Source: JANXYW01 sp031400455 (lineage in GTDB: Bacteria > Chloroflexota > Dehalococcoidia > DSTF01 > JACRBR01). From it: a stretch of 64,000 nt of DNA. The translations under genes were made by a program, and so were the position numbers. Under the pieces are notes generated by a model. The model was not told where the DNA came from and did no database searches. It saw only the letters and a list, made by a program, of their open reading frames with translations. Positions 51,849-59,556 of the stretch are shown one piece after another. Positions within the stretch are counted from its first letter, which is position 1, and each line of letters starts with the position of its first letter. Location of the stretch: NCBI GenBank assembly GCA_031400455.1, contig JANNPX010000031.1, forward strand, positions 1 to 64,000, in the 5' to 3' direction.

Positions 51849-53098
51849 TGTAAGACTCTACCCACGGCATTCTTGATCGCTATTGGCGCCCAGCCGACGT
51901 AGGGGACTTCGAAGACGATCTTGCCTTCAACCTGCGCTTCGGTGATCGGCGCGTCCGCCGTGTTGTTGTTGTCGCCCTTCGTCACGAAGACCATTCCGTC
52001 GCGCGTCTGCTTCATCTCGATGATACGATGCATGACGGAACCCTGCGGCCGTCGTACGCGGATGATGTCGCCGACCTTGAGCGAAGAGGGATCGATGTCA
52101 CGCGCAAAGACGACGTCACCAGGCGTGAAGTTCGGTTCCATACTGTGCCCAGAGACGAGGAACGGCTGGAATCCGAACACTCCGGTGTTGATCCAGATGA
52201 GCGCGACCATCAGGCTTCCGGCGAGAAGGGCCAGCGGCGAGACGCCTCGTCCTTCGCTCGCCTCAGCTTCGGGCATAGCCGCAGTGCCTGCGACCGCCCG
52301 CTGGCCCGATCCATACACATCGCGAACGATCAGCATCGCCAGCGTCGGCGCCAGCGTGCCGACAAACGCGGCGACTTGCCATTCCAGTTGCGGCAGGATC
52401 GGCGAGACCCAGCGGAACGCCTCCATCGAGAGGTGGTAGATGAACGCCGGTACCGGCCCGCCCAGCGAGGCGAGGAAGCTCGCCATGACGCTTTCCGATG
52501 CGCCGGGCATGAAGGTTCGCCCGAACACTTGGAGTCCGCGGTCTTGGTTGGCGGCGCTCTCGAATTGCCCCGGCGCGAACCATACGGCGCCGACGATGAG
52601 CGAGACGAGCAGGAACGCGAGGAAGCTGTTCCATCGCCCCCACACCGTCAGCAGGTAGGCGCGGCTCATCTCCAGCGCAAAGATGAACGTCGCGAGATAC
52701 CAGATGTTCTGCGTCACTTGAAACAGCCCACGCGAGTAGGGTGAGTGGCCGAAGCCGAGTAGCACGCCAGCGCAGATCAGCGCCGCGATGTTGAACCCGC
52801 CCGCCAGCGCCGCAAGCCAGAGGATCGTGCGGTCGGCCGTCGGCCGGTCCGGCGTCCGTCGCCAGAAGGCGAACGAGATCAGCCCTAACGCACCCCAGAA
52901 TAGTGGCCGTGCAACATAGACCTGCATATCGGCCGACATCCGGCCCGGCAGCGCGTAGTTCGTCAGCCAGTAGCCGAGTGCCAGTCCGGCAACGACGACC
53001 ACTGAGCCGAACCACGCCTCCGAAGCGCGCGTCGGTGCCCGGTGCTCGGCAGAGGCGGTGGTGTTCCACGATAGAGCTGTCGCCATGTTCGTTTCCAT
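51845..53098 (-). CDS. SipW-like (ER-type) signal peptidase I with a multi-helix membrane extension
   Basis: A 417-residue protein. The last 105 residues are a signal peptidase domain: Ser319 in 'VSGHSMEPNF', 'GDIIRVRR', His357 in 'SVMHRIIEMK' (where bacterial-type enzymes have Lys) and 'FVTKGDNNNTAD'. The Ser-His pair marks the SipW/ER-type subfamily. In front lie about 300 residues with seven or eight membrane helices, far more than the usual two or three. It most probably processes the two SipW-type exported proteins encoded just upstream and the third just downstream. The ATG at 53098 directly abuts a perfect palindrome; a second ATG at 53086 with GGAA upstream may be the real start. Confidence 0.88.
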   Translation of the reverse strand: METNMATALSWNTTASAEHRAPTRASEAWFGSVVVVAGLALGYWLTNYALPGRMSADMQVYVARPLFWGALGLISFAFWRRTPDRPTADRTILWLAALAGGFNIAALICAGVLLGFGHSPYSRGLFQVTQNIWYLATFIFALEMSRAYLLTVWGRWNSFLAFLLVSLIVGAVWFAPGQFESAANQDRGLQVFGRTFMPGASESVMASFLASLGGPVPAFIYHLSMEAFRWVSPILPQLEWQVAAFVGTLAPTLAMLIVRDVYGSGQRAVAGTAAMPEAEASEGRGVSPLALLAGSLMVALIWINTGVFGFQPFLVSGHSMEPNFTPGDVVFARDIDPSSLKVGDIIRVRRPQGSVMHRIIEMKQTRDGMVFVTKGDNNNTADAPITEAQVEGKIVFEVPYVGWAPIAIKNAVGRVLQ

Positions 53099-53124
53099 GG
53101 GGAGGGTGCCGCGGCACCCTCCCC
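53099..53124. repeat. Perfect 26-bp palindrome at the sipW start codon
   Basis: GGGGAGGGTGCC, a GC centre, then GGCACCCTCCCC. In the minus-strand mRNA this is a 12-bp or longer GC-rich hairpin that ends on the base just before the AUG of the signal peptidase gene and follows the second fibre gene by 46 bp. It would hide a ribosome-binding site and could also stabilise or end the upstream fibre-gene transcript. Confidence 0.85.
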
Positions 53125-53170
53125 CCTCTGCATCTCATCGCTTCAGCGCGAGGCGATGGCTACGTTCGAT

Positions 53171-53968
53171 CTACGGAGCAAATACGGGGCCCTCGTGTTG
53201 CGGGCTGAGCACGCATTGCTCGTACGTCGCTTCCTCGTTCCACTGAGCCACACATTCCTTGATGGTGAACTCATACGACACGAGGTTCGGGTTGTCGGCC
53301 GGATCGCAGTCCGGAACCACAAGCACGTATCCGGTTGGCGGGATAAGGAAGGAAGTACCCGTGCAGTGGTTCTGCGCCGCCTTTTGTTCGACGTGAACGA
53401 TCACACTCGAGGCGGTCTCGTTTCCCGGATCGATCTGTTGTCCAACGCCATCAATGAAGCCGATCTTCAACTGATCGCACAGGATCACCAGCGAGCTTGG
53501 ACTGGGCGCCCCGAACGGTGCGCAGTTCGTGAGCGGTGGATCCGAGTTGCTCGTGTCGATTGCGAATCCTGTGATGAGGAACGGGATCGATCCCGTGTTC
53601 GTCAGGTGGACTTCGCAGTCTGCTTCGTAACTCGGATAGCCGTTTGTGATCGTGAAGTGTAGGATCTGCTGATCCACCTCGTCGATCGTGCAGCTCAGGC
53701 TGCCGACGTCCTTCCTCTCGGCAGGACAGTCTGGTGCGGTGCCCGGGTCCGGGCCGTCCGGGCTACCGAACGCCGTGCACGCATCCGGCCCGAATTCGTC
53801 GTTGCTGCTCGCCGTCGTCCAGTCGACGTTCAAGTCGCCAGTCGAAACATCACCGGCGATCACGAGGTTCTTCGACCAGAGTCCGCTGACCACGCCTATC
53901 GTAGCCAGGGTGACGATCAGCCCGGCGGCGATGAGACCCAACGGTAAGCGGCGCTTAGGGTTGGTCAT
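53171..53968 (-). CDS. SipW-dependent (TasA/CalY-like) exported protein, second copy
   Basis: A 265-residue protein. Positive charge and a hydrophobic stretch ('LGLIAAGLIVTLATIGVV', about 9-26) lead into 'SGLWSKNLVIAGDVSTGDLN', typical of SipW-processed fibre proteins. The body contains six or more Cys and a 'TNTGSIPFLITGF' beta-rich core. The C-terminus carries 'CVAQWNEEATYEQC' and 'SPQHEGP', shared almost exactly with the upstream paralogue. It is inferred to form a surface fibre or matrix with that protein. GGAGG lies eight bases before the ATG. Confidence 0.85.
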   Translation of the reverse strand: MTNPKRRLPLGLIAAGLIVTLATIGVVSGLWSKNLVIAGDVSTGDLNVDWTTASSNDEFGPDACTAFGSPDGPDPGTAPDCPAERKDVGSLSCTIDEVDQQILHFTITNGYPSYEADCEVHLTNTGSIPFLITGFAIDTSNSDPPLTNCAPFGAPSPSSLVILCDQLKIGFIDGVGQQIDPGNETASSVIVHVEQKAAQNHCTGTSFLIPPTGYVLVVPDCDPADNPNLVSYEFTIKECVAQWNEEATYEQCVLSPQHEGPVFAP

Positions 53969-54014
53969 TGTTTGGCCCTCCTCTCGTACGAGTCATCAAG
54001 ACTCGATGCGGCCG

Positions 54015-54896
54015 TCACTCGATGCAGCCGTCGTCATCACCGTCGATCTTTCCATCGAGATCGTTGTCGAGTTTGTCGCCGCAGACGCCGATGCCTACGA
54101 TGCCCACCTCGGGGCCGGGGCCCTCGTGCTGCGGGCTGCCTTTGCACTGGTCGAACGTCGCTTCTTCGTTCCATTGCGCCACGCAGACTTCGATGCCGAA
54201 GCTGTAGGTGACGAGCGGATCACTCGCCGTGCAGTCTTCGGTGACGACGACGAACGGGTCGGTCTGGTCGGTCGTGCCTGTGCATGTGTTCTGTGCTGCG
54301 GTCTGCAGGACGTGCACGGTGCAGTCGAGCTGCTTCTCTTGACCAGGGTCGACTTGCGCCGTCTGATCTCCGAACGTGCAGCCCAGTGCTTCGATCGGTG
54401 CGCCTCGCTCGATGCTCAGGTTCGAGCCGATGATGTTGAAGGGGATCGATCCGGTGTTCGTCAAGAACATAGTCGTCGTACACTCGTAGCTCGGGTATGC
54501 GTTGACGATCGTGACGTTGGCGACCTGGTCGCCGAAGCCGGTGGGATCTTGGTTGGGCTGATCGCCGATAGTGAGATTGCACTCCGCGACATCCTTAGCG
54601 ACGAACGGATCGGAGTACGGGAAGTCGAAGCTCCCATGTGGGTCTTCGCCAGTGTCACCGGTCGGCTCGAGGATATTCGTAGCGCAGCCGCCGCCTTGCA
54701 CCACGCCCGCGGCTCCAGTGAGGCCGTCGTCATTCGTGTAGCCGCAGTCCCAGTCGGCGTTGAGGTCACCGGTCGTTACCTGGCCGTTGATGACCAGGTT
54801 CTTCGACCAGAGGCCGCTCACAACGCCCATCACGCCTAACAGCACGATCAGGCCCATGAACAGGGCGCCTGTCGTGACGTATGGTTTGCGTTTCAT
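54015..54896 (-). CDS. SipW-dependent (TasA/CalY-like) exported protein, first copy, with Ca-binding-like tail
   Basis: A 293-residue paralogue of the next gene. The signal region 'LFMGLIVLLGVMGVVSGLW' is followed by 'SKNLVINGQVTTGDLNADWD'. The core has 'ECTTTMFLTNTGSIPFNIIG'. Near the end 'CVAQWNEEATFDQC' and 'SPQHEGP' repeat the paralogue signature, and a further 'CGDKLDNDLDGKIDGDDDGC' is added, a MopE/thrombospondin-type metal-binding motif likely to bind Ca2+. As the first gene of the operon it is probably the major fibre subunit. The ATG is preceded by a GGAGG about ten bases upstream. Confidence 0.85.
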   Translation of the reverse strand: MKRKPYVTTGALFMGLIVLLGVMGVVSGLWSKNLVINGQVTTGDLNADWDCGYTNDDGLTGAAGVVQGGGCATNILEPTGDTGEDPHGSFDFPYSDPFVAKDVAECNLTIGDQPNQDPTGFGDQVANVTIVNAYPSYECTTTMFLTNTGSIPFNIIGSNLSIERGAPIEALGCTFGDQTAQVDPGQEKQLDCTVHVLQTAAQNTCTGTTDQTDPFVVVTEDCTASDPLVTYSFGIEVCVAQWNEEATFDQCKGSPQHEGPGPEVGIVGIGVCGDKLDNDLDGKIDGDDDGCIE

Positions 54897-55275
54897 TAGA
54901 TTTGTTCCTCCATGAACTCATAAGGCCGTCGGCTGACGGCCGGTGTTGTTGCGTTGTCTCCCTGCTCCTGTTGCACCTCCCTCCGGACGGGTCCGGAGAC
55001 GGGTGGCGCCACCCTTTGCGGCAAAGCCCGAGTGGGTACAATGCCGGGGCAGCGAGCATCGGCCTGATACCGGACGCCGCTGTATGCGCGCTCCGTGGTC
55101 TCTAGCCGCGGAGCGCGCCTCGTTCTGTAGCGCAGAAGGGTGCGTAGCGAAGAACACGCATCGTTCTGCGACGGGGCAGATTCAGACAATACGCAGGGTT
55201 AGAGCGACCGTCAAGTATGTGGATTGACATCCCGCGCTATTGCCAGTCGCAGCTCGTCGTCGGCGAGGCGGCGTC
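54897..55275. other. 379-bp structured leader/promoter region of the fibre operon
   Basis: On the minus strand several stems are visible: CTCCGGAC-CC-GTCCGGAG near 54971-54988, GGGTGGCGCCACCC near 55003-55016, a 10-bp stem GCGCGCTCCG / CGGAGCGCGC at 55086-55118, and GCAGAA...TTCTGC near 55133-55170. The density of hairpins suggests an RNA leader. No known riboswitch consensus could be matched. A TACAAT -10-like hexamer (55036-55041) faces the plus-strand oxidoreductase gene. Confidence 0.5.
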
Positions 55276-56424
55276 GTGACCGGCGAGCCAACGATCCGTG
55301 TGGCGGTGCTCGGTGCGGCCTCGTTCGCTGAGGTCGCCCATATCCCCGGCATCAACGCACATCCGCGCGCCGAGGTTGTAGCGCTGTACAGCCGGAGCCT
55401 CGGCCGAGCGCAGAAGATGGCGGAGCGTTGCGGCGTCGAGACCGCGACCGACGACCTCGAGTCGCTGCTTGCGCGCCGCGATATCGCGGCGGTCACCATC
55501 GCGTCTTCGAACGATCAGCACTATCCGTATGCGATGGCGGCGCTGCGGGCGGGTAAGCACGTGTTTTGCGAGAAGCCGATGGCGCTTACCGGCGCCGATG
55601 CGGCCGCGATGACACGAGAAGCCGTACGCAGTGGCCTCGTCGACCAAATCGCGTTCATCTTTCGCTACACGTACTGCCTCCAGGAGCTGCGCCGGCTCGT
55701 TCAGGCCGGCGAGATCGGCACGCCGTTCTATATCTCCATGCACGGTGAGCGCATGACGGTCGAGCGTGCCGGCGTCCGCGACGCCACCTGGCGAGATGAC
55801 TCCGCGATGCAGGGCGCCGGGCAGGTCGGCGAGATGGGCTCGCACTTCATCGACACCGCGAACTTCATCTGCGGCGAACGCCACGGCTTCATCACGGATG
55901 TCGCGTCCGTCGTGCATACGCCATCCCGGGACGTGCGAGCCGGCAATGGTGTAAGAGCCGTCGATACGCCCGACCTCGCGTCGATCTTGTTCCGCACGGA
56001 ACAGGGCGTGCAAGGGAACATCCTCACGAGCAAGGCGACGCCCGCGCCGGCGCTGTATGCGGTCATTCATCGTCAGCCGGGCGTCGGAGGGCACATGGGA
56101 TACATCATCGTCACCGGCGAGCGCGGTGCGCTGATGGCATCGTTCTCGCGGGGCGGCGGCGAGTCGCTGCGGCGCCTGGAACCAGGCCGCGACGAGTGGG
56201 AGCCGCTACCACTGCCACCGGAGGCGAGCGACGGCCAGCCACATGCCGTGCGCCGGATGATGGGCAGCTTCATCGACAGCATCATGCGCGATCGTGCCGG
56301 TGTCACGGACGCGACGTTCGAGGACGGCTACCGATCACAGGCCGCCATCGATGCGATCATGCGTGCGAGCGCATCGCGCCGTTGGGAGCGCGTCGCGACC
56401 GGACTGGACCCGGCGAGCGGGTGA
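55276..56424 (+). CDS. Gfo/Idh/MocA family NAD(P)-dependent oxidoreductase
   Basis: A 382-residue protein. The N-terminal Rossmann domain has 'IRVAVLGAASFAEVAHIPGI' and the conserved 'AGKHVFCEKPMALTGADA' with the EKP catalytic Lys. The C-terminal domain includes 'GQVGEMGSHFIDTANFICG', holding the His of the active site. It oxidises or reduces a sugar or cyclitol. The GTG at 55276 ('VTGEPTIRVAV') has GAGGCGG about eight bases upstream; a TTG at 55240 would add 12 residues. Confidence 0.9.
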   Translation: MTGEPTIRVAVLGAASFAEVAHIPGINAHPRAEVVALYSRSLGRAQKMAERCGVETATDDLESLLARRDIAAVTIASSNDQHYPYAMAALRAGKHVFCEKPMALTGADAAAMTREAVRSGLVDQIAFIFRYTYCLQELRRLVQAGEIGTPFYISMHGERMTVERAGVRDATWRDDSAMQGAGQVGEMGSHFIDTANFICGERHGFITDVASVVHTPSRDVRAGNGVRAVDTPDLASILFRTEQGVQGNILTSKATPAPALYAVIHRQPGVGGHMGYIIVTGERGALMASFSRGGGESLRRLEPGRDEWEPLPLPPEASDGQPHAVRRMMGSFIDSIMRDRAGVTDATFEDGYRSQAAIDAIMRASASRRWERVATGLDPASG

Positions 56425-56431
56425 GGTCGTG

Positions 56432-57466
56432 TCAGCTCGGCTGGTCGAGCGCGTTCGACGCGAATTCCGCCAGCCGCTGCACCGCGAGCTGTGATCCGTG
56501 AAGCGCGGCGCTGTCGTCGGCGTGCCGGGCGAGATGTCGTGCGGCGACTCCTTCGGCGATGATCGCCAAGCGCCATGCCGCGAAGGCGCGATAGTACTCA
56601 ATGTTCCCCACGTCCCGCCCCGTCCATTCGGCGTAGCGCGTAAGTAGTTCGGCGAAGGACGGGAAGCCGCCAACCGATGTCGGGTCATTGGTGATCGGAA
56701 GGGTGTGGCGCGGGTCGTGCCAGTAAATGCCCATGTGGCCAAGATCCGCCAACGGATCCCCGAGCGTGCAAAGCTCCCAGTCCAGTACCGCGACAACCTC
56801 GCGCCGATCGAGATCGACGATGCAGTTGCCGAATCGATAATCGCCGTGCACGATGGTCGCGCCGCCCTGGATCGGTATGCGTTCTGAGAGTCTGCGCCCG
56901 ACATCGTCGATGACTGCAAGTTCGCGCGTCTTCGAGCCGTCCCACTGCTTGCTCCAGCGGCGGAGCTGTCGTCCGATGTAGCCCTCGTGACGCGACAGGT
57001 CGCTTAGCCCTACTGCATTGAGATCGACCGAATGCAGTTCCGCCAATACATCGATCAGGTGGAACGCGAGCTCTTGCCGCGCGTCGTCGGGAACAGGAGC
57101 CACCTTGTCGGTGCTGTCGAGCACGATGCCTTCGACAAATCCTGTGACAGCGAACGGCGTGCCGTTCACGGCCGGGTCGTCGCAGACGGCGAGCGCGGGC
57201 GCGACCGGTACCGGCGTATGCGCCAATGCCGCCGCGATCCGGAACTCGCGCACCACGTCGTGCGCCGTGGCGAGCAGCGTGCCAAGCGGCGGGCGGCGGA
57301 CCACGAGCTTACGGCCGGCAGCGTCGGTCGCGCAGTACGTCAGGTTCGAGCGGCCGCCGGTGATCAGTTCGTATCGAAACGGCGGCGACACATCCGGCAC
57401 GTGCTCCGCAAGCCATGCATCGACACGCGCCGCGTCGATCCCTTCAGGCGCGACATATTCGCTCAC
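56432..57466 (-). CDS. APH-type phosphotransferase (ACAD10/YcbJ-like)
   Basis: A 344-residue kinase-fold protein. 'ELITGGRSNLTYCATDAAGRK' is the glycine-rich start, 'KLVVRRPPLG' carries the ATP-binding Lys/Arg region, 'IVHGDYRFGNCIVD' is the catalytic loop and 'VVAVLDWELCTLGDPLADLG' the metal Asp. This is the subgroup related to the kinase domain of ACAD10/11, often linked to 4-hydroxy-acyl or small-alcohol phosphorylation. The GTG at 57466 overlaps the upstream methyltransferase TGA by four bases (GTGA). Confidence 0.87.
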   Translation of the reverse strand: MSEYVAPEGIDAARVDAWLAEHVPDVSPPFRYELITGGRSNLTYCATDAAGRKLVVRRPPLGTLLATAHDVVREFRIAAALAHTPVPVAPALAVCDDPAVNGTPFAVTGFVEGIVLDSTDKVAPVPDDARQELAFHLIDVLAELHSVDLNAVGLSDLSRHEGYIGRQLRRWSKQWDGSKTRELAVIDDVGRRLSERIPIQGGATIVHGDYRFGNCIVDLDRREVVAVLDWELCTLGDPLADLGHMGIYWHDPRHTLPITNDPTSVGGFPSFAELLTRYAEWTGRDVGNIEYYRAFAAWRLAIIAEGVAARHLARHADDSAALHGSQLAVQRLAEFASNALDQPS

Positions 57467-58065
57467 GGTGTCACCTCGCCGTCCGGCTTGCGGTGGACGC
57501 TGACAGCGTAATTCGCGGACGCCGTCCACACCTCGCAGTCCCAGGTCGACCAGCGCTCGATCACCACCAGACCGGCACTCGCGGCGTGCGTGTCGTACTG
57601 TGCCAGCAGTAGCCGTCCAGGCATGAGTTGGAACCCCGCGATCAACACGCCGCCGGCATTCAAGTGGCGTGACAAGTTCTCGACAACAGCGGCTTCGGTG
57701 CCCGGCCCCAGGAAGATCATCACGTTGCCGGCCAGGACGATCGCATCGAAGCGCCGTCCGAGGTCGATCGTCGCAAGGTCGCCGATCTGCCAATCGATCT
57801 CTGGCGCCTTCCGCCGCGCTGTGGCCAGCATCTCCGGGTCGATGTCGACGCCGGTGACGCTGACGCCCCGGCGTGCCAGTTCGCGGCCGACTCGGCCCGT
57901 GCCACAACCGCCATCGAGTACCGATGCCGGCGCGAATCGCTGGACGAAGTCAGCTTCTCCGTGCACGTTCTCGCCCGCCGCAGCGCGGCGGTCGTACGTC
58001 GCGTCGTAGTTCTCACCCGACGCGCTGCGTGTCTGCAACCACCGATTGGTTTCGTCAGGGGGCAT
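57463..58065 (-). CDS. SAM-dependent class I methyltransferase
   Basis: A 200-residue protein: motif I 'SVLDGGCGTGRVGRELARRG', 'VSVTGVDIDPEMLATARRKA', then 'IGDLATIDLGRRFDAIVLAG' and 'LNAGGVLIAGF'. The pattern is the short type 11/25 methyltransferase. The substrate is unknown. It is coupled to the phosphotransferase downstream by a 4-bp overlap. Confidence 0.9.
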   Translation of the reverse strand: MPPDETNRWLQTRSASGENYDATYDRRAAAGENVHGEADFVQRFAPASVLDGGCGTGRVGRELARRGVSVTGVDIDPEMLATARRKAPEIDWQIGDLATIDLGRRFDAIVLAGNVMIFLGPGTEAAVVENLSRHLNAGGVLIAGFQLMPGRLLLAQYDTHAASAGLVVIERWSTWDCEVWTASANYAVSVHRKPDGEVTP

Positions 58066-58163
58066 CGAACGCCTGTCGCCTTTCGTCCGTTGTCGCCGCG
58101 CTGCTCGATGATACGCGGCAGGCGACTTGGAGGCGATGCTGAAAATGGGAGGCGTCCGACGGA

Positions 58164-59516
58164 CTACTCGCTTGTCGCCTGTCCTTTGAGCTGATCGAGA
58201 GTCTGGGCTGCCGTGCGAGCGTGGAGGACGCTGAATTCCGGATTCAGTTGGCGCACGATGCCGAGATACCGAATCGCCACGGCGCGATTGCCGGCCGCCC
58301 TATAGATCATACCCGCATGGAAGTTGATCGACGAATCGAGGGTGCCCGTGCGCAGTGCAGCTTCGATCGCCGCGCGTGCGGCGTCGATATTCCCCGCCTT
58401 GTACTCGACCCACGCTAGCGTATCGGCGGCCTGGATGCTCGGCTGCTCGGCGAACGCTGCTCGCGCCCGCTCAAGAGTCGCGGGTATGTTGCGGTCATGG
58501 TCCGCGTTGAAGAGCCCGATCTGCAGATCGAGATTCACCCCGCTTGCGTTGTAGAGTTGCTCGATTGCGGCGATCAGGTCGTACTGGTTCTGCGCCTGTT
58601 CTGCGTTGCCCATCGCCGCATACACGTCGCCAAGTGCGGCGACATACTCGGGTAGTGGGACGGTGTTGACGGCCGCCGTGTATCCGCGGATCGCGGCGTC
58701 GTAGTCGCCCCGCGCCGCCGCGATGTGTGCTTCGCCCGCTACGGCGTGCACGTACCCGGGGAATACGGCAAGCGCTTCGGCGTAGTGTTTGGCGGCGTCG
58801 TCCAGTTTGCCCGTCGAGAAGTAGAGCGCCGCCAGTTGTGTGTGCGCCCACGCCGCATGCTCCGGCACACTGTCGTCGGTGTCCTCCGCTTGCTCGATGA
58901 CGGCCCGCCAGCTTGCCTCAGCGCCGGCGATGTCGCCGCGTAGCTGCGCGATGAGCGCGCGCCGTCCGAACGCTGAGATGTCCGCCGAGATGTCGATCAT
59001 CTTCTGGTATGCGGCATCGGCTTCGCCATAGCGTCCCAGGCCGAGCAGCGCGTCGCCCAGCACGCCGTACCCGTATGCCTCGCGTGGCTTGAGCGGAATC
59101 GCTCGTTCCGCAAGCGCAAGACCGCCAGCGAAATCGTGTCTGATGGTCGTGACCGCCGCGAGGAGGACCAGGCCCTCGTAGTTATCGTTCGTCCGGACCT
59201 CGGTCGAGCGCAGGAGCGCGTCGTAGGCGCGTGACAGATCCGAGACGTCCCCGGTCTCGCGGGCCCGCTGCATGTATTCGATCGCCAGGCTATTGAGGCT
59301 GAATACATCGAGTGGGTCTGCTGCCGCTCGCTGCACAAGAAACTCGATGCGTGCGGTTTGCTTCGCCTTTCCCGCCGCGAGCACCGCGGCGGCATCGTCC
59401 GATAGGGCGGAGGAGGCCGTCCGGTTGGACGATCCTCCTCCGCAAGCGGTTGCTACGAGAATGATTGCTCCCACGACTGTCACGAGTCCGAACCTGCAAG
59501 CGCGTGCTATCGTCAT
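58164..59516 (-). CDS. TPR-repeat lipoprotein
   Basis: A 450-residue protein. The N-terminus is a lipoprotein signal ('LVTVVGAIILVATACGGGSS') with lipid attachment at the Cys in 'ATAC'. The rest is a chain of tetratricopeptide-like helical pairs (for example 'AYGYGVLGDALLGLGRYGEADAAY' and 'HYAEALAVFPGYVHAVAGEAHIAAARGDYDAAIRGY' in parts). It is probably a surface scaffold for protein-protein contacts. The ATG at 59516 is preceded by AGGAG and begins the signal peptide. It follows the DUF4331 gene by 40 bp, so they share an operon. Confidence 0.87.
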   Translation of the reverse strand: MTIARACRFGLVTVVGAIILVATACGGGSSNRTASSALSDDAAAVLAAGKAKQTARIEFLVQRAAADPLDVFSLNSLAIEYMQRARETGDVSDLSRAYDALLRSTEVRTNDNYEGLVLLAAVTTIRHDFAGGLALAERAIPLKPREAYGYGVLGDALLGLGRYGEADAAYQKMIDISADISAFGRRALIAQLRGDIAGAEASWRAVIEQAEDTDDSVPEHAAWAHTQLAALYFSTGKLDDAAKHYAEALAVFPGYVHAVAGEAHIAAARGDYDAAIRGYTAAVNTVPLPEYVAALGDVYAAMGNAEQAQNQYDLIAAIEQLYNASGVNLDLQIGLFNADHDRNIPATLERARAAFAEQPSIQAADTLAWVEYKAGNIDAARAAIEAALRTGTLDSSINFHAGMIYRAAGNRAVAIRYLGIVRQLNPEFSVLHARTAAQTLDQLKGQATSE

Positions 59517-59556
59517 TTCAGGAGCTCCTTCTCGTCGTCTTCTCTCAACTATCCGA

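Noticed and set aside
54897..55275. c-di-GMP-I riboswitch before the fibre operon
   Set aside because: A GCAAAG element is present, but the CAAACC segment and the tetraloop-receptor arrangement are not.
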